A DNA stretch of 64,000 nt from Eledone cirrhosa. Taxonomy: Eukaryota > Mollusca > Cephalopoda > Octopoda > Eledonidae. The stretch lies in NCBI GenBank assembly GCA_964016885.1, contig OZ024741.1, positions 410,969,464 through 411,033,463 on the forward strand. Reading direction: 5' to 3'. Within the stretch, counting starts at the first letter, position 1, and each line of letters starts with the position of its first letter. The translations under genes were made by a program, and so were the position numbers. This document shows positions 1 to 15,500 of the stretch, in pieces. The notes beneath the pieces are model-generated. The model was not told the DNA's origin, searched no databases, and saw only the letters and a program-made list of their open reading frames with translations.

Positions 1-854
1 ATGCAGGTAGCTTGTTCCATGGAGGTTTTAAAGGAGGCAGTGTCTCGGCAGCTAACAACTGATGCAGGTAGTTTGTTCCATGGAGGTTTTAAAGGATGCA
101 GTGTCTCGACAGCTAACAACTGATGCAGGGTGTTTGTTCCATGGAGGTTTTAATGGATGCAGTGTCTTGGCAGCTAACAACTGATGCAGGTAGTTTGTTC
201 CATGGAGGTTTTAAAGTAAGCAGTGTCTCGACAGCTAACAACTGATGCAGGTAGTTTGTTCCATGGAGGTTTTAAAGGATGCAGTGTCTTGACAGCTAAT
301 AACTGATGCAGGTAGTTTGTTCCATGGAGGTTTTAAGGGATGCAGTGTCTTGACAGCTAATAACTGATGCAGGTAGTTTGTTCCATGGAGGTTTTAAAGG
401 ATGCAGTGTCTCGACAGCTAACAACTGATGCAGGTAGTTTGTTCCATGGAGGTTTTAAAAGATGCAGTGTCTCGACAGCTAACAACTGATGCAGGTAGTT
501 TGTTCCATGGAGGTTTTAAAAGATGTAGTGTTTCGACAGCTAACAACTGACGCAGGTAGTTTGTTCCATGGAGGTTTTAAAGGATGCAGTGTCTCGACAG
601 CTAACAACTGATGCAGGTAGTTTGTTCCATGGAGGTTTTAAAGGAGGCAGTGTCTCGGCAGCTAACAACTGATGCAGGTAGTTTGTTCCATGGAGGTTTT
701 AAAGGATGCAGTGTCTTGACAGCTATCAACTGATGCAGGTAGTTTGTTCCATGGAGGTTTTAAAGGATGCAGTGTCTCGACAGCTAACAACTGATGCAGG
801 TAGTTTGTTCCATGGAGGTTTTAAAGGAGGCAGTGTCTTGACAGCTAACAACTG

Positions 855-3800
855 ATGCAGGTAGTTTGTTCGGTGGAGGTTTTAAAGGAGGCAGTGTCTC
901 GGCAACTAACAACTGATGCAGGTAGTTTGTTCCATGGAGGTTTTAAAGGATGCAGTGTCTCGACAGCTAACAACTGATGCAGGTAGTTTGTTCCATGGAG
1001 GTTTTAAAGGAGGCAGTGTCTCGGCAGCTAACAACTGATGCAGGTAGTTTGTTCCATGGAGGTTTTAAAGGATGCAGTGTCTCGGCAGCTAACAACTGAT
1101 GCAGGTAGTTTGCTCCATAGAGGTTTTAAAGGAGGCAGTGTCTCGGCAGCTAACAACTGATGCAGGTAGTTTGTTCCATGGAGGTTTTAAAGGATGCAGT
1201 GTCTTGACAGCTAACAACTGATGCAGGTAGTTTGTTCCATGGAGGTTTTAAAGGATGCAGTGTCTTGACAGCTAATATCTGATGCAGGTAGTTTGTTCCA
1301 TGGAGGTTTTAAGGGATGCAGTGTCTTGACAGCTAATAACTGATGCAGGTAGTTTGTTCCATCGAGGTTTTAAAGGATGCAGTGTCTCGACAGCTAACAA
1401 CTGATGCAGGTAGTTTGTTCGATGGAGGTTTAAAAAGATGCCGTGTCTCGACAGCTAACAACTGATGCAGGTAGTTTGTTCCATGGAGGTTTTAAAAGAT
1501 GTAGTGTCTCGACAGCTAACAACTGACGCAGGTAGTTTGTTCCATGGAGGTTTTAAAGTATGCAGTGTCTCGACAGCTAACAACTGATGCAGGTAGTTTG
1601 TTCCGTGGAGGTTTTAAAGGATGCAGTGTCTCGGCAGCTAACAACTGATGCAGGTAGTTTGTTCCATGGAGGTTTTAAAGGATGCAGTGTCTCGGCAGCT
1701 AACAACTGATGCAGGTAGTTTGTTCCATGGAGATTTTAAAGGATGCAGTGTCTCGACAGCTAACAACTGATGCAGGTAGTTTGATCCATGGAGGTTTTAA
1801 AGGATGCAGTGTCTCGACAGCTAACAACTGATGCACGTAGTTTGCTCCATGGAGGTTTTAAAGGATGCAGTGTCTCGACAGCTAACAACTGATGCAGGTA
1901 GTTTGTTCCATGGTGGTTTTAAAGGATGCAGTGTCTTGACAGCTAATAACTGATGCAGGTAGTTTGTTCCATGGAGGTTTTAAAGGATGCAGTGTCTCGA
2001 CAGCTAACAACTGATGCAGGTAGTTTGTTCCATGGAGGTTTTAAAGGATGCAGTGTCTCGACAGCTAACAACTGATGCAGTCAGTTTGTTCCATGGAGGT
2101 TTTAAAGGATGCAGTGTCTCGACAGCTAACAACTGATGCAGGTAGTTTGTTCCATGGAGGTTTTAAAGGATGCAGTGTCTCGACAGCTAACAACTGATGC
2201 AGGTAGTTTGTTCCATGGTGGTTTTAAAGGATGCAGTGTCTTGACAGCTAATAACTGATGCAGGTAGTTTGTTCCATGGAGGTTTTAAAGGATGCAGTGT
2301 CTCGACATCTAACAACTGATGCAGGTAGTTTGTTCCATGGAGGTTTTAAAGGATGCAGTGTCTCGACAGCTAACAACTGATGCAGTTAGTTTGTTCCATG
2401 GAGGTTTTAAAGGATGCAGTGTCTCGACAGCTAACAACTGATGCAGGTAGTTTGTTCCATGGAGGTTTTAAAGGATGCAGTGTTTCGACACCTAACAACT
2501 GATGCAGGTAGTTTGTTCCATGGAGGTTTTAAAGGATGCAGTGTCTCGACAGCTAACAACTGATGCATTTAGTTTGTTCCATGGAGGTTTTAAAGGAGGC
2601 AGTGTCTCGGCAGCTAACAACTGATGCAGGTAGTTTGTTCCATGGAGGTTTTAAAGGATGCAGTGTCTTGACAGCTATCAACTGATGCAGGTAGTTTGTT
2701 CCATGGAGGTTTTAAAGGATGCAGTGTCTCGACAGCTAACAACTGATGCAGGTAGTTTGTTCCATGGAGGTTTTAAAGGATGCAGTGTCTTGACAGCTAA
2801 TAACTGATGCAGGTAGTTTGTTCCATGGAGGTTTTAAGGGATGCAGTGTCTTGACAGCTAATAACTGATGCAGGTAGTTTGTTCCATGGAGGTTTTAAAG
2901 GATGCAGTGTCTCGACAGCTAACAACTGATGCAGGTTGTTTGTTCCATGGAGGTTTTAAAAGATGCAGTGTCTCGACAGCTAACAACTGATGCAGGTAGT
3001 TTGTTCCATGGAGGTTTTAAAGGAGGCAGTGTCTCGGCAACTAACAACTGATGCAGGTAGTTTGTTCCATGGAGGTTTTAAAGGATGCAGTGTCTCGACA
3101 GCTAACAACTGATGCAGGTAGTTTGTTCCATGGAGGTTTTAAAGGAGGCAGTGTCTCGGCAGCTAACAACTGATGCAGGTAGTTTGTTCCATGGAGGTTT
3201 TAAAGGATGCAGTGTCTCGGCAGCTAACAACTGATGCAGGTAGTTTGCTCCATAGAGGTTTTAAAGGAGGCAGTGTCTCGGCAGCTAACAACTGATGCAG
3301 GTAGTTTGTTCCATGGAGGTTTTAAAGGATGCAGTGTCTTGACAGCTAACAACTGATGCAGGTAGTTTGTTCCATGGAGGTTTTAAAGGATGCAGTGTCT
3401 TGACAGCTAATATCTGATGCAGGTAGTTTGTTCCATGGAGGTTTTAAGGGATGCAGTGTCTTGACAGCTAATAACTGATGCAGGTAGTTTGTTCCATCGA
3501 GGTTTTAAAGGATGCAGTGTCTCGACAGCTAACAACTGATGCAGGTAGTTTGTTCGATGGAGGTTTAAAAAGATGCCGTGTCTCGACAGCTAACAACTGA
3601 TGCAGGTAGTTTGTTCCATGGAGGTTTTAAAAGATGTAGTGTCTCGACAGCTAACAACTGACGCAGGTAGTTTGTTCCATGGAGGTTTTAAAGTATGCAG
3701 TGTCTCGACAGCTAACAACTGATGCAGGTAGTTTGTTCCATGGAGGTTTTAAAGGATGCAGTGTCTCGGCAGCTAACAACTGATGCAGGTAGTTTGTTCC

Positions 3801-4735
3801 ATGGAGGTTTTAAAGGATGCAGTGTCTCGGCAGCTAACAACTGATGCAGGTAGTTTGTTCCATGGAGGTTTTAAAGGATGCAGTGTCTCGACAGCTAACA
3901 ACTGATGCAGGTAGTTTGATCCATGGAGGTTTTAAAGGATGCAGTGTCTCGACAGCTAACAACTGATGCACGTAGTTTGCTCCATGGAGGTTTTAAAGGA
4001 TGCAGTGTCTCGACAGCTAACAACTGATGCAGGTAGTTTGTTCCATGGTGGTTTTAAAGGATGCAGTGTCTTGACAGCTAATAACTGATGCAGGTAGTTT
4101 GTTCCATGGAGGTTTTAAAGGATGCAGTGTCTCGACAGCTAACAACTGATGCAGGTAGTTTGTTCCATGGAGGTTTTAAAGGATGCAGTGTCTCGACAGC
4201 TAACAACTGATGCAGTTAGTTTGTTCCATGGAGGTTTTAAAGGATGCAGTGTCTCGACAGCTAACAACTGATGCAGGTAGTTTGTTCCATGGAGGTTTTA
4301 AAGGATGCAGTGTCTCGACAGCTAACAACTGATGCAGGTAGTTTGTTCCATGGTGGTTTTAAAGGATGCAGTGTCTTGACAGCTAATAACTGATGCAGGT
4401 AGTTTGTTCCATGGAGGTTTTAAAGGATGCAGTGTCTCGACATCTAACAACTGATGCAGGTAGTTTGTTCCATGGAGGTTTTAAAGGATGCAGTGTCTCG
4501 ACAGCTAACAACTGATGCAGTTAGTTTGTTCCATGGAGGTTTTAAAGGATGCAGTGTCTCGACAGCTAACAACTGATGCAGGTAGTTTGTTCCATGGAGG
4601 TTTTAAAGGATGCAGTGTTTCGACACCTAACAACTGATGCAGGTAGTTTGTTCCATGGAGGTTTTAAAGGATGCAGTGTCTCGACAGCTAACAACTGATG
4701 CATTTAGTTTGTTCCATGGAGGTTTTAAAGGATGC
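855..4735. repeat. Higher-order repeat, 35-unit (2135-bp) offset
   Basis: About 29 successive units (roughly 855-2600) recur in the same order at roughly 2990-4735, offset by 2135 bp (35 units). Rare variants that prove the register are tgctccatag (1111 and 3246), the gatggaggtttaaaaagatg unit (1421 and 3556) and ttgatcc (1781 and 3916). Units 44-49 between the copies have a different variant order. Edges are good to about one unit; I compared variants by eye and did not align the blocks. Confidence 0.85.
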
Positions 4736-6539
4736 AGTGTCTCGACAGCTAACAACTGATGCAGGTAGTTTGTTCCATGGAGGTTTTAAAGGATGCAGTG
4801 TCTCGACAGCTAACAACTGATGCAGGTAGTTTGTTCCATGGAGGTTTTAAAGGATGCAGTGTCTCGACAGCTAACAACTGATGCATTTAGTTTGTTCCAT
4901 GGAGGTTTTAAAGGATGCAGTGTCTCGACAGCTAACAACTGATGCAGGTAGTTTGTTCCATGGAGGTTTTAAAGGATGCAGTGTCTCGACAGCAAACAAC
5001 TGATGCAGGTAGTTTGTTCCATGGAGGTTTTAAAGGATGCAGTGTCTCGACAGCTAACAACTGATGCATTTAGTTTGTTCCATGGAGGTTTTAAAGGATG
5101 CAGTGTCTCGACAGCTAACAACTGATGCAGGTAGTTTGTTCCATGGAGGTTTTAAAGGATGCAGTGTCTCGACAGCTAACAACTGATGCAGGTAGTTTGT
5201 TCCATGGAGGTTTTAAAGGATGCAGTGTCTCGACAGCTAACAACTGATGCAGGTAGTTTGTTCCATGGAGGTTTTAAAGGATGCAGTGTCTCGACAGCTA
5301 ACAACTGATGCAGTTAGTTTGTTCCATGGAGGTTTTAAAGGATGCAGTGTCTCGACAGCTAACAACTGATGCACGTAGTTTGCTCCATGGAGGTTTTAAA
5401 GGATGCAGTGTCTCGACAGCTAACAACTGATGCAGGTAGTTTGTTCCATGGTGGTTTTAAAGGATGCAGTGTCTTGACAGCTAATAACTGATGCAGGTAG
5501 TTTGTTCCATGGAGGTTTTAAAGGATGCAGTGTCTCGACAGCTAACAACTGACGCAGGTAGTTTGTTCCATGGATGTTTTAAAGGATGCAGTGTCTCGAC
5601 AGCTAACAACTGATGCAGGTAGTTTGTTCCATGGAGGTTTTAAAGGATGCAGTGTCTTGACAGCTAATAACTGATGCAGGTAGTTTGTTCCATGGAGGTT
5701 TTAAGGGATGCAGTGTCTTGACAGCTAATAACTGATGCAGATAGTTTGTTCCATGGAGGTTTTAAAGAATGCAGTGTCTCGACAGCTAACAACTGATGCA
5801 GGTGGTTTGTTCCATGGAGGTTTTAAAGGAGGCAGTGTCTCGGTAGCTAATAACTAATGCAGGTAGCTTGTTCCATGGAGGTTTTAAAGGAGGCAGTGTC
5901 TCGGCAGCTAACAACTGATGGAGGTAGTTTGTTCCATGGAGGTTTTAAAGGATGCAGTGTCTCGACAGCTAACAACTGATGCAGGGTGTTTGTTCCATGG
6001 AGGTTTTAAAGGATGCAGTGTCTTGGCAGCTAACAACTGATGCAGGTAGTTTGTTCCATGGAGGTTTTAAAGTAAGCAGTGTCTCGACAGCTAACAACTG
6101 ATGCAGGTAGTTTGTTCCATGGAGGTTTTAAAGGATGCAGTGTCTTGACAGCTAATAACTGATGCAGGTAGTTTGTTCCATGGAGGTTTTAAGGGATGCA
6201 GTGTCTTGACAGCTAATAACTGATGCAGGTAGTTTGTTCCATGGAGGTTTTAAAGGATGCAGTGTCTCGACAGCTAACAACTGATGCAGGTAGTTTGTTC
6301 CATGGAGGTTTTAAAGGATGCAGTGTCTCGGCAGCTAACAACTGATGCAGGTAGTTTGTTCCATGGAGGTTTTAAAGGATGCAGTGTCTCGACAGCTAAC
6401 AACTGATGCAGGTAGTTTGTTCCATGGAGGTTTTAAAGGAGGCAGTGTCTCGGCAGCTAACAACTGATGCAGGTAGTTTGTTCCATGGAGGTTTTAAAGG
6501 ATGCAGTGTCTCGGCAGCTAACAACTGATGCAGGTAGTT

Positions 6540-9500
6540 TGCTCCATAGAGGTTTTAAAGGAGGCAGTGTCTCGGCAGCTAACAACTGATGCAGGTAGTT
6601 TGTTCCATGGAGGTTTTAAAGGATGCAGTGTCTTGACAGCTAACAACTGATGCAGGTAGTTTGTTCCATGGAGGTTTTAAAGGATGCAGTGCCTTGACAG
6701 CTAATAACTGATGCAGGTTGTTTGTTCCATGGAGGTTTTAAGGGATGCAGTGTCTTGACAGCTAATAACTGATGCAGGTAGTTTGTTCCATCGAGGTTTT
6801 AAAGGATGCAGTGTCTCGACAGCTAACAACTGATGCAGGTAGTTTGTTCGATGGAGGTTTAAAAAGATGCCGTGTCTCGACAGCTAACAACTGATGCAGG
6901 TAGTTTGTTCCATGGAGGTTTTAAAAGATGTAGTGTCTCGACAGCTAACAACTGACGCAGGTAGTTTGTTCCATGGAGGTTTTAAAGTATGCAGTGTCTC
7001 GACAGCTAACAACTGATGCAGGTAGTTTGTTCCATGGAGGTTTTAAAGGATGCAGTGTCTCGGCAGCTAACAACTGATGCAGGTGGTTTGTTCCATGGAG
7101 GTTTTAAAGGATGCAGTGTCTCGACAGCTAACAACTGATGCAGGTAGTTTGTTCCATGGAGGTTTTAAAGGAGGCAGTGTCTCGGCAGCTAACAACTGAT
7201 GCAGGTAGTTTGTTCCATGGAGGTTTTAAAGGATGCAGTGTCTCGACAGCTAACAACTGATGCAGGTAGTTTGTTCCATGGAGGTTTTAAAGGATGCAGT
7301 GTCTCGACAGCTAACAACTGATGCAGTTAGTTTGATCCATGGAGGTTTTAAAGGCTGCAGTGTCTCGACAGCTAACAACTGATGCACGTAGTTTGCTCCA
7401 TGGAGGTTTTAAAGGATGCAGTGTCTCGACAGCTAACAACTGATGCAGGTAGTTTGTTCCATGGTGGTTTTAAAGGATGCAGTGTCTTGACAGCTAATAA
7501 CTGATGCAGGTAGTTTGTTCCATGGAGGTTTTAAAGGATGCAGTGTCTCGACAGCTAACAACTGATGCAGGTAGTTTGTTCCATGGAGGTTTTAAAGGAT
7601 GCAGTGTCTCGACAGCTAACAACTGATGCAGTTAGTTTGTTCCATGGAGGTTTTAAAGGATGCAGTGTCTCGACAGCTAACAACTGATGCAGGTAGTTTG
7701 TTCCATGGAGGTTTTAAAGGATGCAGTGTCTCGACAGCTAACAACTGATGCAGGTAGTTTGTCCCATGGTGGTTTTAAAGGATGCAGTGTCTTGACAGCT
7801 AATAACTGATGCAGGTAGTTTGTTCCATGGAGGTTTTAAAGGATGCAGTGTCTCGACATCTAACAACTGATGCAGGTAGTTTGTTCCATGGAGGTTTTAA
7901 AGGATGCAGTGTCTCGACAGCTAACAACTGATGCAGTTAGTTTGTTCCATGGAGGTTTTAAAGGATGCAGTGTCTCGACAGCTAACAACTGATGCAGGTA
8001 GTTTGTTCCATGGAGGTTTTAAAGGATGCAGTGTTTCGACACCTAACAACTGATGCAGGTAGTTTGTTCCATGGAGGTTTTAAAGGATGCAGTGTCTCGA
8101 CAGCTAATAACTGATGCAGGTAGTTTGTTCCATGGAGGTTTTAAAGGATGCAGTGTCTCGACAGCTAACAACTGATGCAGGTAGTTTGTTCCATGGAGGT
8201 TTTAAAGGATGCAGTGTCTCGACAGCTAACAACTGATGCATTTAGTTTGTTCCATGGAGGTTTTAAAGGATGCAGTGTCTCGACAGCTAACAACTGATGC
8301 AGGTAGTTTGTTCCATGGAGGTTTTAAAGGATGCAGTGTCTCGACAGCTAACAACTGATGCAGGTAGTTTGTTCCATGGAGGTTTTAAAGGATGCAGTGT
8401 CTCGACAGCTAACAACTGATGCAGTTAGTTTGTTCCATGGAGGTTTTAAAGGATGCAGTGTCTCGACAGCTAACAACTGATGCAGGTAGTTTGCTCCATG
8501 GAGGTTTTAAAGGATGCAGTGTCTCGACAGCTAATAACTGATGCAGGTAGTTTGTTCCATGGAGGTTTTAAAGGATGCAGTGTCTCGACAGCTAACAACT
8601 GATGCAGGTAGTTTGTTCCATGGAGGTTTTAAAGGATGCAGTGTTTCGACAGTTAACAACTGATGCAGGTAGTTTGTTCCATGGAGGTTTTAAAGGATGC
8701 AGTGTCTTGACAGCTAATAACTGATGCAGGTAGTTTGTTCCATGGTGGTTTTAAAGGATGCAGTGTCTCGACAGCTAACAACTGATGCAGGTAGTTTGTT
8801 CCATGGAGGTTTTAAAGGATGCAGTGTCTCGACAGCTAACAACTGATGCATTTAGTTTGTTCCATGGAGGTTTTAAAGGATGCAGTGTCTCGACAGCTAA
8901 CAACTGATGCAGGTAGTTTGTTCCATGGAGGTTTTAAAGGATGCAGTGTCTTGACAGCTATCAACTGATGCAGGTAGTTTGTTCCATGGAGGTTTTAAAG
9001 GATGCAGTGTCTCGACAGCTAACAACTGATGCAGGTAGTTTGTTTCATGGAGGTTTTAAAGGATGCAGTGTCTCGACAGCTAACAACTGATGCAGGTAGT
9101 TTGTTCCATGGAGGTTTTAAAGGATGCAGTGTCTCGACAGCTAACAACTGATGCAGGTAGTTTGTTCCATGGAGGTTTTAAAGGATGCAGTGTCTTGACA
9201 GCTATCAACTGATGCAGGTAGTTTGTTCCATGGAGGTTTTAAAGGATGCAGTGTCTCGACAGCTAACAACTGATGCAGGTAGTTTGTTCCATGGAGGTTT
9301 TAAAGGATGCAGTGTCTCGACAGCTAACAACTGATGCAGGTAGTTTGTTCCATGGAGGTTTTAAAGGATGCAGTGTCTCGACAGCTAACAACTGATGCAG
9401 GTAGTTTGTTCCATGGAGGTTTTAAAGGATGCAGTGTCTTGACAGCTATCAACTGATGCAGGTAGTTTGTTCCATGGAGGTTTTAAAGGATGCAGTGTCT

Positions 9501-12500
9501 CGACAGCTAACAACTGATGCAGGTAGTTTGTTCCATGGAGGTTTTAAAGGATGCAGTGTCTTGACAGCTATCAACTGATGCAGGTAGTTTGTTCCATGGA
9601 GGTTTTAAAGGATGCAGTGTCTCGACAGCTAACAACTGATGCAGGTAGTTTGTTCCATGGAGGTTTTAAAGGATGCAGTGTCTCGACAGCTAACAACTGA
9701 TGCATTTAGTTTGTTCCATGGAGGTTTTAAAGGATGCAGTGTCTCGACAGCTAACAACTGATGCAGGTAGTTTGTTCCATGGAGGTTTTAAAGGATGCAG
9801 TGTCTTGACAGCTATCAACTGATGCAGGTAGTTTGTTCCATGGAGGTTTTAAAGGATGCAGTGTCTCGACAGCTAACAACTGATGCAGGTAGTTTGTTCC
9901 ATGGAGGTTTTAAAGGATGCAGTGTCTTGACAGCTATCAACTGATGCAGGTAGTTTGTTCCATGGAGGTTTTAAAGGATGCAGTGTCTCGACAGCTAACA
10001 ACTGATGCAGGTAGTTTGTTCCATGGAGGTTTTAAAGGATGCAGTGTCTCGACAGCTAACAACTGATGCATTTAGTTTGTTCCATGGAGGTTTTAAAGGA
10101 TGCAGTGTCTCGACAGCTAACAACTGATGCAGGTAGTTTGTTCCATGGAGGTTTTAAAGGATGCAGTGTCTTGACAGCTATCAACTGATGCAGGTAGTTT
10201 GTTCCATGGAGGTTTTAAAGGATGTAGTGTCTCGACAGCTAACAACTGATGCAGGTAGTTTGTTCCATGGAGGTTTTAAAGGATGCAGTGTCTCGACAGC
10301 TAACAACTGATGCAGGTAGTTTGTTCCATGGAGGTTTTAAAGGATGCAGTGTCTCGACAGCTAACAACTGATGCAGGTAGTTTGTTCCATGGAGGTTTTA
10401 AAGGATGCAGTGTCTTGACAGCTATCAACTGATGCAGGTAGTTTGTTCCATGGAGGTTTTAAAGGATGTAGTGTCTCGACAGCTAACAACTGATGCAGGT
10501 AGTTTGTTCCATGGAGGTTTTAAAGGATGCAGTGTCTCGACAGCTAACAACTGATGCAGGTAGTTTGTTCCATGGAGGTTTTAAAGGATGCAGTGTCTCG
10601 ACAGCTAACAACTGATGCAGGTAGTTTGTTCCAAGGAGGTTTTAAAGGATGCAGTGTCTCGACAGCTAACAACTGATGCAGGTAGTTTGTTCCATGGAGG
10701 TTTTAAAGGAGGCAGTGTCTCGGCAGCTAACAACTGATGCAGGTAGTTTGTTCCATGGAGGTTTTAAAGGATGCAGTGTCTCGGCAACTAACAACTGATG
10801 CAGGTAGTTTCTTCCATGGAGGTTTTAAAGGATGCAGTGTCTCGACAGCTAATAACTGATGCAGGTAGTTTGTTCCATGGAGGTTTTAAAGGATGCAGTG
10901 TCTCGACAGCTAACAACTGATGCAGGTAGTTTGTTCCATGGAGGTTTTAAAGGATGCAGTGTCTCGACAGCTAACAACTGATGCAGGTAGTTTGTTCCAT
11001 GGAGGTTTTAAAGGATGCAGTGTCTCGACAGCTAACAACTGATGCAGGTAGTTTGTTCCATGGAGGTTTTAAAGGATGCAGTGTCTCGACAGCTAACAAC
11101 TGATGCAGGTAGTTTGTTCCATGGAGGTTTTAAAGGATGCAGTGTCTCGACAGCTAACAACTGATGCAGTTAGTTTGTTCCATGGAGGTTTTAAAGGATG
11201 CAGTGTCTCGACAGCTAACAACTGATGCACGTAGTTTGCTCCATGGAGGTTTTAAAGGATGCAGTGTCTCGACAGCTAACAACTAATGCAGGTAGTTTGT
11301 TCCATGGTGGTTTTAAAGGATGCAGTGTCTTGACAGCTAATAACTGATGCAGGTAGTTTGTTCCATGGTGGTTTTATAGGATGCAGTGTCTCGACAGCTA
11401 ACAACTGATGCAGGTAGTTTGTTCCATGGAGGTTTTAAAGGATGCAGTGTCTCGACAGCTAACAACTGATGCAGGTAGTTTGTTCGATGGAGGTTTAAAA
11501 AGATGCCGTGTCTCGACAGCTAACAACTGATGCAGGTAGTTTCTTCCATGGAGGTTTTAAAAGGTGTAGTGTCTCGACAGCTAACAACTGACGCAGGTAG
11601 TTTGTTCCATGGAGGTTTTAAAGTATGCAGTGTCTCGACAGCTAACAACTGATGCAGGTAGTTTGTTCCATGGAGGTTTTAAAGGATGCAGTGTCTCGGC
11701 AGCTAACAACTGATGCAGGTAGTTTGTTCCATGGAGGTTTTAAAGGATGCAGTGTCTCGACAGCTAACAACTGATGCAGGTAGTTTGTTCCATGGAGGTT
11801 TTAAAGGAGGCAGTGTCTCGGCAGCTAACAACTGATGCAGGTAGTTTGTTCCATGGAGGTTTTAAAGGATGCAGTGTCTCGACAGCTAACAACTGATGCA
11901 GGTAGTTTGTTCCATGGAGGTTTTAAAGGATGCAGTGTCTCGACAGCTAACAACTGATGCAGTTAGTTTGATCCATGGAGGTTTTAAAGGATGCAGTGTC
12001 TCGACAGCTAACAACTGATGCACGTAGTTTGCTCCATGGAGGTTTTAAAGGATGCAGTGTCTCGACAGCTAACAACTGATGCAGGTAGTTTGTTCCATGG
12101 TGGTTTTAAAGGATGCAGTGTCTTGACAGCTAATAACTGATGCAGGTAGTTTGTTCCATGGAGGTTTTAAAGGATGCAGTGTCTCGACAGCTAACAACTG
12201 ATGCAGGTAGTTTGTTCCATGGAGGTTTTAAAGGATGCAGTGTCTCGACAGCTAACAACTGATGCAGTTAGTTTGTTCCATGGAGGTTTTAAAGGATGCA
12301 GTGTCTCGACAGCTAACAACTGATGCAGGTAGTTTGTTCCATGGAGGTTTTAAAGGATGCAGTGTCTCGACAGCTAACAACTGATGCAGTTAGTTTGTTC
12401 CATGGAGGTTTTAAAGGATGCAGTGTCTCGACAGCTAACAACTGATGCAGGTAGTTTGTTCCATGGAGGTTTTAAAGGATGCAGTGTCTCGACATCTAAC

Positions 12501-15500
12501 AACTGATGCAGGTAGTTTGTTCCATGGAGGTTTTAAAGGATGCAGTGTCTCGACAGCTAACAACTGATGCAGTTAGTTTGTTCCATGGAGGTTTTAAAGG
12601 ATGCAGTGTCTCGACAGCTAACAACTGATGCAGGTAGTTTGTTCCATGGAGGTTTTAAAGGATGCAGTGTTTCGACACCTAACAACTGATGCAGGTAGTT
12701 TGTTCCATGGAGGTTTTAAAGGATGCAGTGTCTCGACAGCTAATAACTGATGCAGGTAGTTTGTTCCATGGAGGTTTTAAAGGATGCAGTGTCTCGACAG
12801 CTAACAACTGATGCAGGTAGTTTGTTCCATGGAGGTTTTAAAGGATGCAGTGTCTCGACAGCTAACAACTGATGCATTTAGTTTGTTCCATGGAGGTTTT
12901 AAAGGATGCAGTGTCTCGACAGCTAACAACTGATGCAGGTAGTTTGTTCCATGGAGGTTTTAAAGGATGCAGTGTCTCGACAGCTAACAACTGATGCAGG
13001 TAGTTTGTTCCATGGAGGTTTTAAAGGATGCAGTGTCTCGACAGCTAACAACTGATGCAGTTAGTTTGTTCCATGGAGGTTTTAAAGGATGCAGTGTCTC
13101 GACAGCTAACAACTGATGCAGGTAGTTTGCTCCATGGAGGTTTTAAAGGATGCAGTGTCTCGACAGCTAATAACTGATGCAGGTAGTTTGTTCCATGGAG
13201 GTTTTAAAGGATGCAGTGTCTCGACAGCTAACAACTGATGCAGGTAGTTTGTTCCATGGAGGTTTTAAAGGATGCAGTGTTTCGACAGTTAACAACTGAT
13301 GCAGGTAGTTTGTTCCATGGAGGTTTTAAAGGATGCAGTGTCTTGACAGCTAATAACTGATGCAGGTAGTTTGTTCCATGGTGGTTTTAAAGGATGCAGT
13401 GTCTCGACAGCTAACAACTGATGCAGGTAGTTTGTTCCATGGAGGTTTTAAAGGATGCAGTGTCTCGACAGCTAACAACTGATGCATTTAGTTTGTTCCA
13501 TGGAGGTTTTAAAGGATGCAGTGTCTCGACAGCTAACAACTGATGCAGGTAGTTTGTTCCATGGAGGTTTTAAAGGATGCAGTGTCTTGACAGCTATCAA
13601 CTGATGCAGGTAGTTTGTTCCATGGAGGTTTTAAAGGATGTAGTGTCTCGACAGCTAACAACTGATGCAGGTAGTTTGTTTCATGGAGGTTTTAAAGGAT
13701 GCAGTGTCTCGACAGCTAACAACTGATGCAGGTAGTTTGTTCCATGGAGGTTTTAAAGGATGCAGTGTCTCGACAGCTAACAACTGATGCAGGTAGTTTG
13801 TTCCATGGAGGTTTTAAAGGATGCAGTGTCTTGACAGCTATCAACTGATGCAGGTAGTTTGTTCCATGGAGGTTTTAAAGGATGCAGTGTCTCGACAGCT
13901 AACAACTGATGCAGGTAGTTTGTTCCATGGAGGTTTTAAAGGATGCAGTGTCTCGACAGCTAACAACTGATGCAGGTAGTTTGTTCCATGGAGGTTTTAA
14001 AGGATGCAGTGTCTCGACAGCTAACAACTGATGCAGGTAGTTTGTTCCATGGAGGTTTTAAAGGATGCAGTGTCTTGACAGCTATCAACTGATGCAGGTA
14101 GTTTGTTCCATGGAGGTTTTAAAGGATGCAGTGTCTCGACAGCTAACAACTGATGCAGGTAGTTTGTTCCATGGAGGTTTTAAAGGATGCAGTGTCTTGA
14201 CAGCTATCAACTGATGCAGGTAGTTTGTTCCATGGAGGTTTTAAAGGATGCAGTGTCTCGACAGCTAACAACTGATGCAGGTAGTTTGTTCCATGGAGGT
14301 TTTAAAGGATGCAGTGTCTCGACAGCTAACAACTGATGCATTTAGTTTGTTCCATGGAGGTTTTAAAGGATGCAGTGTCTCGACAGCTAACAACTGATGC
14401 AGGTAGTTTGTTCCATGGAGGTTTTAAAGGATGCAGTGTCTTGACAGCTATCAACTGATGCAGGTAGTTTGTTCCATGGAGGTTTTAAAGGATGCAGTGT
14501 CTCGACAGCTAACAACTGATGCAGGTAGTTTGTTCCATGGAGGTTTTAAAGGATGCAGTGTCTTGACAGCTATCAACTGATGCAGGTAGTTTGTTCCATG
14601 GAGGTTTTAAAGGATGCAGTGTCTCGACAGCTAACAACTGATGCAGGTAGTTTGTTCCATGGAGGTTTTAAAGGATGCAGTGTCTCGACAGCTAACAACT
14701 GATGCATTTAGTTTGTTCCATGGAGGTTTTAAAGGATGCAGTGTCTCGACAGCTAACAACTGATGCAGGTAGTTTGTTCCATGGAGGTTTTAAAGGATGC
14801 AGTGTCTTGACAGCTATCAACTGATGCAGGTAGTTTGTTCCATGGAGGTTTTAAAGGATGTAGTGTCTCGACAGCTAACAACTGATGCAGGTAGTTTGTT
14901 CCATGGAGGTTTTAAAGGATGCAGTGTCTCGACAGCTAACAACTGATGCAGGTAGTTTGTTCCATGGAGGTTTTAAAGGATGCAGTGTCTCGACAGCTAA
15001 CAACTGATGCAGGTAGTTTGTTCCATGGAGGTTTTAAAGGATGCAGTGTCTTGACAGCTATCAACTGATGCAGGTAGTTTGTTCCATGGAGGTTTTAAAG
15101 GATGTAGTGTCTCGACAGCTAACAACTGATGCAGGTAGTCTGTTCCATGGAGGTTTTAAAGGATGCAGTGTCTCGACAGCTAACAACTGATGCAGGTAGT
15201 TTGTTCCATGGAGGTTTTAAAGGATGCAGTGTCTCGACAGCTAACAACTGATGCAGGTAGTTTGTTCCATGGAGGTTTTAAAGGATGCAGTGTCTCGACA
15301 GCTAACAACTGATGCAGGTAGTTTGTTCCAAGGAGGTTTTAAAGGATGCAGTGTCTCGACAGCTAACAACTGATGCAGGTAGTTTGTTCCATGGAGGTTT
15401 TAAAGGAGGCAGTGTCTCGGCAGCTAACAACTGATGCAGGTAGTTTGTTCCATGGAGGTTTTAAAGGATGCAGTGTCTCGGCAACTAACAACTGATGCAG